64,000 nt of DNA from Hormoscilla sp. GM7CHS1pb (GCA_014323675.1 JACONN010000002.1:930001-994000), one strand, 5' to 3'; shown: positions 28,859 through 37,545, numbered from the stretch's first letter. The notes: generated by a model from the letters alone, not told the origin. A program made the numbers and translations.

Positions 28859-29182
28859 ATGCCAAATCCAAGCAACAATAAAATGGGAAAACTTTTCACA
28901 AATTTGACCGTCATTAATCGCGCCGACCAAATTAGAGCAGAATCTGGGATAATTTCACCAGATGCAATTAGGTCGATAACCTTCAACCAGGTATTGGTAG
29001 ATAGGAAAACAACTACTTTGTGTTTGCCACGGGACGCTATCGCCCAATTGGGACTAAAATTCTTGAAGGAAGTAGACGTAGCAACGGCAATGGGCATTGG
29101 CAAAGCCAGAATTTTATGGCTGCGCCACGCTGCGCGATCGAGATGCAAGCATATCCATGTTTGGGCGGGAAGGAACATTTGA
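28859..29182 (+). pseudogene. clan AA aspartyl protease relic, copy B
   Basis: Identical in reading to copy A at 11741-12064: a retropepsin-like N-terminal half with VLVDRKTTTLCLP in place of VDTGATTLCLP and a C-terminus replaced by an R1 repeat (LWLRHAARSR). It starts ATG 28859 behind GAGGAGG. Confidence 0.65.
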
Positions 29183-29337
29183 GTGCTTGGAGTTGGCGTC
29201 AAGTGGCGATCCTCTTTTGGGAGTAATTCCTTTATAATTTTTGGGTTTAGAAATAGACTTTAAAAATCAAAGTTTGAAGCCATTGCCCATCAGTCCAACG
29301 GAAACGTATTTGACTATTTTGTATGCATTTCAAAAAG

Positions 29338-29788
29338 GGCGAGAGTGCGATCGGCAGATATATCCTACATAAATATAACCTTTTAATTAAGAAATACAAA
29401 TGATCGCCTACTGAATACATAAAAGCGATCGCTCACCATTTATCCTAATTAGATGCATGGTTTGTTAAAGAGCCACGAACATTTATAGTTAAGTTGATTG
29501 TCACGGGTGCATCCCATTGTCGCAAGGGCGGGAAGTAAACCTTTTGCTTGAATAGGTGATTTACTCTTCGCCCCTACAGCTATATTTGCAAAAGTGATAT
29601 GCTCCTCCTCCCCAGGTTAATATTACCTATATTTTACCTTATCTTTGCTTCAAATGGTAACTCCACCGATATACCGATTTTCAAACCGAAGTGCAAAAAA
29701 ATTTACAAAAATTGTCAAACATAGACCCAGCGGGCTTTTCAGCCCCCGGTAATCTTGACCCAGAAATTGGCATATTACCGAAAATGCT
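29338..29788. other. intergenic region
   Basis: No gene is seen. The stretch has HIP1-type sites near 29425, AT-rich DNA, and CGGGCTTTTCAGCCCCCGG near 29729, which may be a stem-loop at the start of the next relic. Confidence 0.4.
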
Positions 29789-29962
29789 GAAGCCCAGGAA
29801 TCACTAACCGATGACCGAGAGACGGAAAAGGTGCTAGAATTGATCCAAACCATCCTTTTGTACAAATTGGCAAATTGTAGTCAGGAGGAATTGCAAGCCA
29901 TGTTAGGAATAGAGGAATTGAGGGAGACGCGGCTAGAGCGTCGGTCCAGTAGAAGTAGTTGA
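29789..29962 (+). pseudogene. Rpn/PD-(D/E)XK nuclease-family C-terminal remnant
   Basis: An open frame of 57 codons (EAQESLTDDRETEKVLELIQ, then ILLYKLANCSQEELQAMLG, IEELRETRLERRSS) resembles the C-terminal tail of recombination-promoting nuclease/transposase-like proteins common in cyanobacteria. The nuclease core is missing. The match is to a conserved tail pattern only. Confidence 0.5.
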
Positions 29963-30071
29963 CAAATAAATTAAAATTTGGTATAACCCAACCTTGGACC
30001 GAAATTTAATATGCGATCGCAAAAAAAATGTAGATACTGTATCGAACTGTCAAGGGGTTGCCGATAAAAAG

Positions 30072-30120
30072 TACGGCTGGCGCTCCCGTGAGGGATACGG
30101 CTGGCGCTCCCGTGAGGGAT
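30072..30120. repeat. tandem pair of 24-bp units
   Basis: TACGGCTGGCGCTCCCGTGA(GGGA) occurs twice in succession inside the C-terminal end of the IS110 relic, inserting SREGQPY-type residues. Confidence 0.6.
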
Positions 30121-30329
30121 ACGGATCGAAGGGCTTTTGGGACTTTAATATTCCAAAAGCCATATGTAACAGCTTACGCATCACCGCAGAGATCGCCTGC
30201 ATCTTGACTTTGCCGCGACCCAACAACCGGTCACTGAACGCTTTGAGCAAGGGATTATGTCGCATGGCGACAATAGCAGGCCCAATACAAAGCATTGCGT
30301 AATCGGGCATTGCCCATCCCGTGTCCAGA

Positions 30330-30480
30330 GACTTTCGTTTCCTCTTCGCCCACCCATGTCGTTGCCTGCTGGCGAACGACAGGGTGGGCGAAGAGGAAAC
30401 TTCGCGTCCGGAGACACCCACCCATGTCGTGCGCGGTCCCGACATGACAGGGTCGTTTCCACGAGCAATCGCGGAAGTTT
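30330..30480. repeat. nested palindrome family P (ACCCACCCATGTCGT)
   Basis: Stems of CCCACCCATGTCGTTGCCTG with GCGAACGACAGGGTGGG, bounded by CGTTTCCTCTTCGCC / GGCGAAGAGGAAAC, followed by a second unit ACCCACCCATGTCGTGCGCG. Related units lie at 30530-30620, 43205-43285 and 61150-61280. Two of these (here and 61150) interrupt protein genes. Confidence 0.7.
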
Positions 30481-30816
30481 AAAGAGATACTAGACTATAG
30501 CGAAGAGTCAGCAATCGACATGGGTGAGTGTCTCGGGAAACGAAAGGGTGCTCCTGGACGCGACCCACCCATGTCGTGCGCGGTCCCGACACGACAGGGT
30601 GGGTGCTCTCGGACACGACCGGGACATCCTGGGTTTGCCATGTACTGAAGAACCACTCGATCGCAACTCTTGTTAACCCGGCATGAGCAGCGACTTGACG
30701 AGCACTTTTATATGCTGAAATATTGCCAATCTCTGCTAGCAGTACAGCAGCACTATGTTCTGCAATTCCGGGGATCGTTGTCAATAGGTCTCGCTGTGCT
30801 TTCAGGTCCGGATGCC

Positions 30817-30848
30817 GAATCGTCTGCGAAGACGCTACGCGAACGAAA
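30817..30848. repeat. R2 short repeat in IS110
   Basis: GAATCGTCTGCGAAGACGCT followed by ACGCGAACG. It inserts eight or so residues in frame in the transposase (FVRVASSQT between QSIQGH and RHPDLK). Other copies: about 31018-31047 and 17272. Confidence 0.7.
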
Positions 30849-31017
30849 TGGCCTTGAATCGACTGAGCGATGACATCGGTTGCCGTTTCCAGACGGTTTT
30901 TTTCCTGCTGTTGTATCTCCATCAGAGACTCCAAACGTCTTAATAGCGCCTGTAGTTGTTTGACTTCCGGGGACAACGGCACCCAAGCCACTGGACGGAC
31001 GGCCTCACAGAAGCGGG

Positions 31018-31047
31018 CGAATCGTCTGCGAAGACGCTACGCGAACA
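31018..31047. repeat. R2 short repeat in IS110, second copy
   Basis: The same GAATCGTCTGCGAAGACGCT unit splits KTDKVDAAL from ARFCEAVRP of the transposase and shifts the frame. Confidence 0.7.
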
Positions 31048-31414
31048 GAGCCGCATCTACTTTGTCGGTTTTGGTGCTGCGCTGCTCTCCTTTAGCAAAA
31101 CCTTTAATCCTCACCGGATTCACTATGCTCACGATATGACCAGCTTCATACAGAAATATGGCTGGCGCCACGCTGCGCGATCAGCCAGTGCTTCACCATA
31201 TATGCTGGTAGCTTCCATACAAGCATGGATTTGAGTCACCTGATATTTTTTTAGCCCGGTGATTAACCGGTCGAACCCGACTTCGTTATTAGAGAAGACT
31301 TTTGCTTTTGGTTTGGTGTTGTCGTTCTCAAGCAATGGCTGCGCCACGCTGCGCGATCAGAGCATCATGTTATGTCTTTTTGCTGATATCGATGCCTAGA
31401 ACCGTGTGTTTCAT

Positions 31415-31690
31415 AGCGCTGTACCTCAATTTTAATGGATAGCACACTTAATCGGGTGCTGACTGGTCAATGCAACTAACCTTGTGAATGCAGGCTTAAC
31501 TACAGTAATTGGCCTAAGATACTGTCCAGTGTCAGGCTCACACCAGTCACGATTCGGTACAGGGAGCTAATCTACACAACAGACTTCGCCATTAGGCATC
31601 TTAGGGGCACGCCAGCTTCACCTGTCCGAAGTGGAGAGTGTGTTTTCCTCCTCTTCCACTAGACTACTCTTAGCATACAAGGGGCACGGC
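31415..31690 (-). ncRNA. IS110 left-end non-coding region, candidate bridge RNA
   Basis: About 275 bases upstream (minus strand) of the transposase start, containing no open frame but several inverted stretches (for example TGACCAGTCAGCACCCG near 31465 and AGTATCTTAGGCC near 31520). IS110-group elements encode their target-recognition bridge RNA in exactly this non-coding end. Structure and loops were not computed, and the true element boundary is not known, so this is positional inference. Confidence 0.35.
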
Positions 31691-31854
31691 ATCAGTTAAT
31701 CGAGTCACGCAACGAGAGGATTATCTCCGCCCCGGATGGACATTGGCGTGAGAGCATTGGGGCGTGAGCATGTATGGGCGGGGCTTGAGCATTTTGTCAC
31801 ATGCTCGTGGGGGCATTGGGGCGCGATCGCTAATCTCAATTGACAAGTGGAAAA

Positions 31855-32228
31855 AGGGAAGAGTAAGTCGTAAGCCGGGTTCTGTTGTCAAGGGCTGCGG
31901 TGCAACCCTCGATGGCGGTTATCTATCTGGGACGCCTGTTACCAGACGCCTCAAGCGGTTCTTTGCTGCGGAACTGGTAAAAGACCAACCGTGGTTCCTT
32001 CGACCTTGCACCCAACCGGGGTTTACCGAGCCAGCACCTCTCGATGCTGCTGGTGCGCTTTTACCGCACCTTTGCACCCTTACCATAAATGGCGGTATGT
32101 TTCTGTGGCACTATCCTCACGATCGCTCGCACTGGGCGTTACCCAGCAAGTTTGGTCTTTCGGGAGCCCGGACTTTCCTCAGACAGACGGCAAGAGTCCA
32201 TCTGCAACCACCTCCCCTACTCTTCCCT
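31855..32228 (-). ncRNA. rnpB: RNase P RNA
   Basis: The minus strand begins AGGGAAGAGTAGGGGAGGTG and contains the universal GAGGAAAGTCCGGGCTCCC, the ACAGAAACATACCGCC motif, GGTAAGGGTGCAAAGGTGCG and the 3' end AACCCGGCTTACGACTTACT, all diagnostic of cyanobacterial RNase P RNA. The first and last bases (AAGAGTAG with CTTACTCTT) form helix P1. Size about 374 nucleotides is normal. It is the catalytic RNA that matures tRNA 5' ends. A T-run (CCCTTTTTCC) follows the 3' end. Confidence 0.95.
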
Positions 32229-32252
32229 ATATCTAGTGTAATCCCTGCTGGG

Positions 32253-32953
32253 TCAATCGTCCTTAAAAGCGGAAGTATTTTCAAACCAGCCTCGCCGCCA
32301 GAAGAAGTAAATCAGTCCTGAGGCGATCGCCACCATCACCCCCCAGCAAGCCGGATACCCCCAATACCAGTTCAGTTCTGGCATATTCAGGGGGGAAGCT
32401 TCCGGATTAAAATTCATCCCATAGATTCCCGCTACAAAAGTCAAGGGAATAAAATTTGTCGAAATCACGGTCAACAGATGAATGATTTCATTCATCTTGT
32501 TACTGACTGACGACAGATATACATCCATTAAACCGGAAGTCAGTTCCCGGTAAGTTTCGACGATATCCATCACCTGAATGGCACGATCGTAACAGTCTCG
32601 CAGATAAATAAGCACCTCCGGACCGACAGTTTGGGACGCTGAGGCACATTCACCACGTCTTCCAGCACTAGGGGATGCAAGTTAAATACCCCACCCAGGC
32701 GTTTTAATATTTTTTCACTCCCTAACCCCCGCACGTCTACCCAGGAAACATTTCCCGTGTTCAGATAGGGAATGCAAGCTTCTGGCATTGCTAATTGGGT
32801 GCGAGTGGCTTGGGATTGGTTGTAGTCAATTAAGATAATCTGGGGCGGGGTGGCGTCATCCTCAATGCTGAGTGTCCCCGGTACGCTACCCTGTTCGTCG
32901 CCTATGGTTCGGATTCTCCGAATTATCACAATGCTCAGAAATGGATGCTGCAC
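32253..32953 (-). pseudogene. corA: CorA-type magnesium/cobalt channel, internally deleted
   Basis: The minus strand first encodes a CorA N-terminus (RRIRTIGDEQGSVPGTLSIE, then WVDVRGLGSEKILKRLGGVF and HPLVLEDVVNVPQRPK) and then, in another frame, the C-terminus with LIYLRDCYDRAIQVMDIVET, the two membrane helices and the selectivity motif YGMNF. About 120 residues of the periplasm-facing/cytoplasmic middle are missing between QRPK and GPEVLIYL, and the join is out of frame near 32615-32640. The intact family transports Mg2+ or Co2+. Non-functional here. Confidence 0.82.
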
Positions 32954-33304
32954 CCCTGGGATCTTCTAGAGTGCGAAACTGACAGAGCCATTGCTGCGAA
33001 TTTCCTCAATCGGTAGTTGTTTTTGCTACTCCTCTGATTGATTCTAGCTCAGCCAGAAGCCTAGGTTACTGTAATTTAATCATGATTTCACAAGTAAGAA
33101 TGTCCACCGGCGAGGCGTTCTAGCTTGACTGCACCGGTGAATATGTTGGTTTTGGTGAAGCTATCTCGCTCAAAGCCAGACTGTATAAGGCTTTGAGATA
33201 TCTTGCTCGGGGTACCGGGGAGATCGTTTTGCGGTTAATTACTAAGGACTTGATATCAATCCTATTGGCTATTCTCCCAATCTGTGTTAACGTAACCTAA
33301 TGTA
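32954..33304. other. intergenic region before the riboswitch
   Basis: No gene is seen. GGCGAGGCGTTCTAGCTTGA and an AGCCAGACTGTATAAGGCT inverted stretch near 33175 are visible. Minus-strand CorA N-terminal extension may start within the first bases. Confidence 0.4.
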
Positions 33305-33420
33305 GTCGGTTTTGATGGGGGACGGCCATCAGGGGTAACGGGGAAAGTTCGGTGCAAGTCCGACGCTGTCCCGCAGCTGTAATCAGACCAGTCAGTCTGT
33401 AAGTCAGAAGGCCCGCCGAC
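33305..33420 (+). promoter_or_regulatory. cobalamin riboswitch
   Basis: The plus strand reads GTCGGTTTTGATGG, AACGGGGAAAGTTCGGTGCA, GTCCGACGCTGTCCCGCAGC, TGTAA and GTCAGAAGGCCCGCCGAC: the P1 stem (GTCGG/CCGAC), the core GGGGAAAG-CGGTGCAA-TCC, the CCCGCAGCTGTAA segment and the AGTCAGAA closing part of the adenosylcobalamin element. It would repress the downstream + strand gene when B12 is plentiful. The next + strand gene is hupE at 34293, separated by an antisense gene. Confidence 0.9.
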
Positions 33421-33619
33421 GCAATGCACAGTAAATTAAGCATCTGCGAGGTACGGATGATGAGCATAAGTGAATTTCTATTGGTGCGACTCAGGCGATC
33501 GCCTAGCATATTTCTCTGCAAGTACCGATGCTAGGAACGCCAGACCACTTTACCCAGACTTAATAGAGAGATGACGCCAGATGGGGGTGCAACTGGTTCC
33601 TTTGCGGTCTGCTATGCAG

Positions 33620-34093
33620 TCAGTTGGGCTTTTCGGCCAGGACGGTCCAGGGATGGGCGTTAGTTGGGGTCCACTCTACTGTCTGAGTCAAACTGCTAGC
33701 AACAGCGATCGGAATTAACCCCCAAGTCAAGGAACATAAGGTGACCAGAGAAACCAGTCCTAATGGATGCTGCCGGTGCCGTTCCCCGTTCAATCTCGAT
33801 ATATCGCTATCGGACAGCAACATTTCTGCTGCTTGTGGTTTTAAGCTAGTGCCAGTCACATGCCGATTGACCTTGACTGTTACTTCCGTTTTGGCAACCA
33901 AGATTAACTTAAGTTGCTTTAACTGCTGCAGGGCAATGAAAATCTCCCGATCGCTATAGGCTTTTTCCCGATATTCCCCTGTCCAAGCTTGGAAGTCCTG
34001 CAAATCAACTTTCAGCTGGCGATCTCCTTCAGAGCGCCCTATCATCCAATTGTACATCAGGTTAGCACAAGGAGTAAGTTTTGCTTCTAACAT
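33620..34093 (-). CDS. hypothetical protein with C-terminal membrane segment
   Basis: A 157-residue protein. The first ~75 residues (LTPCANLMYNWMIGRSEGDR, DLQDFQAWTGEYREKAYSDR) look like a small alpha-helical or winged-helix-like domain; around residues 110-130 a hydrophobic stretch (LGLVSLVTLCSLTWGLIPIA) suggests a membrane anchor. I do not recognise the family. It lies antisense between the cobalamin riboswitch and hupE. The start ATG 34093 is used because it is the first in frame. Probably real, since it is open over 158 codons with ordinary codon use. Confidence 0.5.
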   Translation of the reverse strand: MLEAKLTPCANLMYNWMIGRSEGDRQLKVDLQDFQAWTGEYREKAYSDREIFIALQQLKQLKLILVAKTEVTVKVNRHVTGTSLKPQAAEMLLSDSDISRLNGERHRQHPLGLVSLVTLCSLTWGLIPIAVASSLTQTVEWTPTNAHPWTVLAEKPN

Positions 34094-34292
34094 GGCTCGA
34101 TTTATATTTCAAATTATGACAAATAAAGACAAATTTACCAGACATGGAAGCCGACCCTAGTCCTTATAAACACAATTGCTCATGAAGAAGCAAGTTGCGA
34201 CCTAACTTTTTCTCCTAAATTGTAACATCGCTTACAGTTTACTGTCTACTTTGGTGAATCATGCCCAAAATCGGCCCGTTAGATAACAGATA

Positions 34293-34959
34293 ATGTCAAT
34301 GCCAAAAATCAAGATTTATGCTGGATCGGGCCTATCCCTGATCGCCCTAGTCGCCCTAGTATCGGTCATCGGACTGGCGCTCTGGGCGCAACCGGCGATC
34401 GCCCACCATGCTTTTGATGGCCAAACACCCACCAATTTCTTTGAAGGGTTTCTCTCGGGACTGGCACACCCGGTCATCGGTTTGGACCATTTTGCCTTCG
34501 TAGTAGCTGTGGGGTTGCTATCAGCGATCGAAAAGCAAGGTTTCTTAATTCCAGTGGCCTTTGTCTTGGCAGCAATAGGGGGAACGGGCCTGCATTTGAT
34601 GGGTCTGGATCTGCCACTTCCGGAGGTAGTCATCTCCGCTTCCGTCCTGGCCCTTCGGTATCATGCTGGCAATGAAGGACCGTCCCCAGGCGATCGCCCT
34701 AGCGGTCCTGGGTGCGATCGCGGGAATTTTCCACGGATATGCCTACGGCGAGTCCGTTGTCGGAGCCGAAATGACTCCCCTGGTAGCATATTTAACAGGC
34801 TTTACCATCATCCAGCTAATTGTTGCTCTGATCGCCTACAAAATTGGTAAATTTTGGATGCAGAAATTTATCGAGCAACCCTTGCTGAATTTGCGATTTG
34901 CAGGCTTTACCATCTGCGGTGCCGGTGCAGCTTTTATGGCTGGCTCCATACTGGGTTAA
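34293..34959 (+). pseudogene. hupE: HupE/UreJ-type metal permease, one-base frameshift
   Basis: Two overlapping frames join into a HupE-family protein of about 220 residues: signal/membrane helix (IALVALVSVIGLALWAQPAI), HHAFDG, the family motif GLAHPVIGLDHFAFVVAVG (the HP...LDH nickel/cobalt-binding motif), then after a shift GYAYGESVVGAEMTPLVAYL and the last helices. An extra C in GCCCTTCGG near 34657 breaks the frame; GCCTTCGG would give VLAFGIMLAMKD. HupE proteins import nickel or cobalt and in cyanobacteria are often under B12-riboswitch control, consistent with the element at 33305. The frameshift may be a sequencing error. Confidence 0.8.
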
Positions 34960-34970
34960 TTAGCAATTAA

Positions 34971-35001
34971 GAAACCAGGTTTTCTGTAAAAACCTGGTTT
35001 C
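34971..35001 (+). terminator. hupE terminator hairpin
   Basis: GAAACCAGGTTTTCTGTAAA followed by AACCTGGTTTC forms an 11-bp stem 12 bases after the hupE stop, of the same GAAACC(C/A)GGTTT hairpin family as 6663. Confidence 0.55.
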
Positions 35002-35051
35002 TGGGCGCCCGCGCAGTAACAACGCAATTAGTTAATATTAGCTCAAGGAAC

Positions 35052-35426
35052 ATGTCAAAACACGCCATATTTGTTTGCACGACCTGTGCCACTGTTTGGA
35101 AAGATGGAAAACCCCAAGGAATTAGTGGCGGACAGCGGTTCCTCGAACAACTACAAACAATGCACTCCGACTGGGAATTACGAGATCGTTTTCCCATTCA
35201 AGAAGTTAAATGCCTGAGCGCTTGCAGTCATCATTGTGCAGTTTCCTTTGCCGCTAATGACAAATACACTTATGTATTCGGCGATTTGCAAATCTTGCCG
35301 GAAACTGCTGCTGCCGTGCTAACTTGTGCCAGTCAATATTATGCTAAACTAGATGGCATGTTGCCCTGGTCGGAACGACCAGAACCCCTCAAGAAATCTG
35401 TCCTGGCAAGAATTCCGCCTCTGTAG
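35052..35426 (+). CDS. DUF1636 metal-binding protein
   Basis: A 124-residue protein with an N-terminal Cys pair FVCTTCATVWKDG and a second Cys cluster VKCLSACSHHCAVSF, the pattern of the DUF1636 family (thioredoxin-like 2Fe-2S or metal-binding fold). These genes cluster with cobalt transport and cobalamin-linked genes. It lies directly downstream of hupE in the same orientation, so a cobalt/B12 unit is likely: riboswitch, permease, metal-binding protein. The ATG at 35052 has AAGGA upstream. Intact. Confidence 0.75.
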   Translation: MSKHAIFVCTTCATVWKDGKPQGISGGQRFLEQLQTMHSDWELRDRFPIQEVKCLSACSHHCAVSFAANDKYTYVFGDLQILPETAAAVLTCASQYYAKLDGMLPWSERPEPLKKSVLARIPPL

Positions 35427-35434
35427 CGCTCTCG

Positions 35435-35683
35435 GTGCTAACGTTGTTACCCTGTATGGTGACGGTACTCACCATCGCCCGCGAACAGTCCGTCAGGTTT
35501 GCTGCTAGGTTGGTAATGCGGCAATGGGTTTTCGCTATTGTTGGCCTGGGGCGGACAATGGCTCTCTATCGGGCAATTTATGAACTTAAAGGCTGCGATC
35601 GGATCGGTTTCGTAAGATTAGCTAATGATTTCGACTTGCTAGACAATCCTAGATATTATCGCCGTACTGAGGGAAAAAAATGA
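35435..35683 (+). CDS. small unidentified ORF
   Basis: An 82-codon ORF, starting ATG or similar in 35435, of which only the end (LKGCDRIGFVRLANDFDLLD, NPRYYRRTEGKK) looks protein-like; its stop overlaps the start of the next small ORF by four bases (ATGA at 35680-35683), as in coupled pairs such as toxin-antitoxin modules. I do not recognise it. Low confidence. Confidence 0.25.
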   Translation: MLTLLPCMVTVLTIAREQSVRFAARLVMRQWVFAIVGLGRTMALYRAIYELKGCDRIGFVRLANDFDLLDNPRYYRRTEGKK

Positions 35684-35796
35684 CTGTCAAACGATTAGAA
35701 ACAGAAATACTAGCCTTGACCAAGGCCGAGAAGGCTGCGCCCGGGAAGGAGAGGAATAAGGTTTTACAGCACCTAGAAGGATTGCAGGTGCTCTAG
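35680..35796 (+). CDS. short antitoxin-like ORF
   Basis: A 38-codon ORF MTVKRLETEILALTKAEKAA ending LEGLQVL. The start resembles the beginning of cyanobacterial small antitoxin-like proteins (MTVKELE.. ALTPTEKA), but the protein is short and may be truncated by the downstream convergent gene. Overlaps the preceding ORF by four bases. Confidence 0.3.
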   Translation: MTVKRLETEILALTKAEKAAPGKERNKVLQHLEGLQVL

Positions 35797-37545
35797 AATT
35801 GCAGGCTCAATGGTACGGGTGGCATTTGGGCTTATTGCATCCTCGATCAAAGCATCTCCACCGAATCCGAAAGCATAGCGCAGGAATAAAATGCCATCAT
35901 TTGTTTCTACCCTGCCATTGCCATCTATATCTAAGATGTCCCTGTCCCGCACTTCGTCCAAGTAGGTAACAATTTTCTCAGAATCGCGGGAGGCACCTTC
36001 GCCGGAAGCACCTTTAATCAAAGTCTCTCCGCTAAACCCTAAGATATAACGTATGACTATAATGCCGTCGGTTAACACATCTATAACTCCATTGCCATCA
36101 ATGTCCTGTGTAGATAGACTCGAGGTTAATGCGATTGAACTGGAGACAAAATTGGGTAGGTTATCTGGGTCGGGACTAAAGTTGATCTTCGTCCCTTCAA
36201 AGTCTGGTAGCGTTGTGAAGTTGGCCGTGTAGAGGGTAGGATTAGAAATATTGGGCCAATTCCCGTTAGCATCTATCCAAGTTTGCAGGATGTATTTGTC
36301 TGTGTTGGGGTCGCCGTCCAAACCCCCATTGGTGACAGGATCGTCCTCTACTACATTTGTAGGTTGTGCACCCAAAGAAAAGCGGTTGGTCAGACCAGTG
36401 ACCGGATCGAATGCTACTTGAGAACTGTCCCAATGCATGCGAAAGGCTATTCCTGTGGTGGGAGTTTCCGCAGGTTCGGCAGAATAGTTGACATCAAAGC
36501 TGACGCTCGTGTTTGGTGCTGCTGCTTTAGTCGATTCAGAAGGGGTGATTTTCACATTTTCAGGAGCAGGAATTATCACTTGATCGCCAGGGTCAGTAGC
36601 TCCATCTCCTGGGTTGGGGTTCGTGGGGCCTTCATTAACGTTGTTGATGTTAATGGTCAAGTTCTCCGAGTAACTCAGCCCTTCCGTATCGGTAGATTGA
36701 ACGAGGATGCTGTAACTCGACTGAGTTTCAAAGTCCGGGGAACTGTTGATTTGCAGTTGGTCCCCGACAATGGTGAAGGCAGCGTTATCCGTATCTCCCG
36801 TACCCGCTACCAACTGGTAGGTAAAGGTATCCCCTGTATCGGGGTCGGTGGTCGAGAAGGTGCCGACAACAGTGTTGGCTGTGACGTTTTCATTGATGCT
36901 GTTGTTGCTGAGGTTGAGGTCCGTGGGGGCGAAATTACCTGAAAATTTAATTACATAGCTATCCCACGACGTTCGATTGGTCAAATCATTGTTGCCGTCT
37001 CCGTCGATGTCGATGCTGCCCCAGAAACCTCCTGTAGCCCACGCATTACCATTGTTGTCGGGAGCTATGCCATAGCCAGAGTCATCCTCACGACCGCCGA
37101 TCTGGAAGACTTTAACCAAATCCCCATCGCTGGAGAACTTGGCTACATAGCTATCACGACGGCCATTACTGATCAAATCATTGTTGCCGTCTCCGTCGAT
37201 GTCGATGTTGCCGTTGAAAGATCCTGTAGCCCAAACATTACCATTGCTGTCGGTGGCTATGCCAAAGCCCTCGTCATCCATCTTACCGCCGATCTGGAAG
37301 GCAAAGACCAAATCCCCATCGCTGTCGAACTTGGCTACATAGCTATCCTTTGAGCCATTACTGATCAAATCATTGATCTTGTCTCCGTCGATGTCGATGC
37401 TGCGCTGGAAAGTTCCTGTAGCCCACGCATTACCATTGCTGTCGGTGGCTATACCATTGCCAGAGTCATCCCTCCATCCGCCGATATTTAAGGCAAAGAC
37501 CAAATCCCCCTTGCTGTCGAACTTGGCTACATAGCTATCCTTCAG
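35773..37545 (-). CDS. secreted-type SBBP/cadherin/dockerin-like protein, 5' truncated by an IS
   Basis: About 590 residues remain. N-terminal repeats of 60 residues (IGGKMDDEGFGIATDSNGNV, WATGSFNGNIDIDGDGNNDL) are SBBP beta-propeller units, three or so copies; then a cadherin-like segment (PTDLNLSNNSINENVTANTV) and a C-terminal pair of dockerin-like Ca-binding repeats (DIDGNGVIDVLTDGIIVIRY and DIDGNGRVETNDGILFLRYA). The 5' end is cut at 37545 by an ISKra4-family element whose end supplies a new start (MSLLITPL, ATG 37566). The SBBP units match those near the end of the giant protein at 50824. It is probably exported and Ca-binding. The signal peptide is lost. Confidence 0.75.
   Translation of the reverse strand: MKDSYVAKFDSKGDLVFALNIGGWRDDSGNGIATDSNGNAWATGTFQRSIDIDGDKINDLISNGSKDSYVAKFDSDGDLVFAFQIGGKMDDEGFGIATDSNGNVWATGSFNGNIDIDGDGNNDLISNGRRDSYVAKFSSDGDLVKVFQIGGREDDSGYGIAPDNNGNAWATGGFWGSIDIDGDGNNDLTNRTSWDSYVIKFSGNFAPTDLNLSNNSINENVTANTVVGTFSTTDPDTGDTFTYQLVAGTGDTDNAAFTIVGDQLQINSSPDFETQSSYSILVQSTDTEGLSYSENLTININNVNEGPTNPNPGDGATDPGDQVIIPAPENVKITPSESTKAAAPNTSVSFDVNYSAEPAETPTTGIAFRMHWDSSQVAFDPVTGLTNRFSLGAQPTNVVEDDPVTNGGLDGDPNTDKYILQTWIDANGNWPNISNPTLYTANFTTLPDFEGTKINFSPDPDNLPNFVSSSIALTSSLSTQDIDGNGVIDVLTDGIIVIRYILGFSGETLIKGASGEGASRDSEKIVTYLDEVRDRDILDIDGNGRVETNDGILFLRYAFGFGGDALIEDAISPNATRTIEPAILEHLQSF

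Larger units (their letters stand above)
27501..29337 (+). repeat. long inverted duplicate, copy B, internally deleted
   Basis: Two pieces of the nSTAND-WD40 locus in inverted orientation: 27501-27657 matches about 15103-15257 (with a few substitutions), and 27665-29337 matches 13257-11582 almost perfectly. The ~1.85 kb between these pieces in copy A is absent, and a 7-base join (GCCCAGT) links them. So copy B is a duplicate of copy A that has suffered a clean internal deletion. Confidence 0.85.
30050..31414 (-). pseudogene. IS110-family transposase, riddled with palindromic inserts
   Basis: Reading through frames from ATG 31414: MKHTVLGIDISKK (first catalytic Asp), KVFSNNEVGFDRLITGLKKY, THACMEATSIYGEAL region (Glu), KGEQRSTKTDKVDAAL (Asp), then the C-terminal domain LLTTIPGIAEHSAAVLLAEI, GNISAYKSARQVAAHAGLT and finally KVKMQAISAVMRKLLHMAFG ending FLSATP at 30050. 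These are the DEDD and Ser-containing parts of IS110 recombinases. At least six short repeats interrupt it: R1 at about 31336 and 31158, R2 at about 31018 and 30817, nested palindromes at 30530-30620 and 30330-30480, and a 24-bp tandem pair at 30072-30120. Non-functional. Confidence 0.85.

Noticed and set aside
31764-32321. 185-codon + strand frame with Pro/Leu-rich product
   Set aside because: It lies across the RNase P RNA gene, whose conserved motifs explain the sequence.
36283-36942. 219-codon + strand frame
   Set aside because: Antisense to the cadherin/dockerin part of the SBBP protein; composition is that of a shadow.
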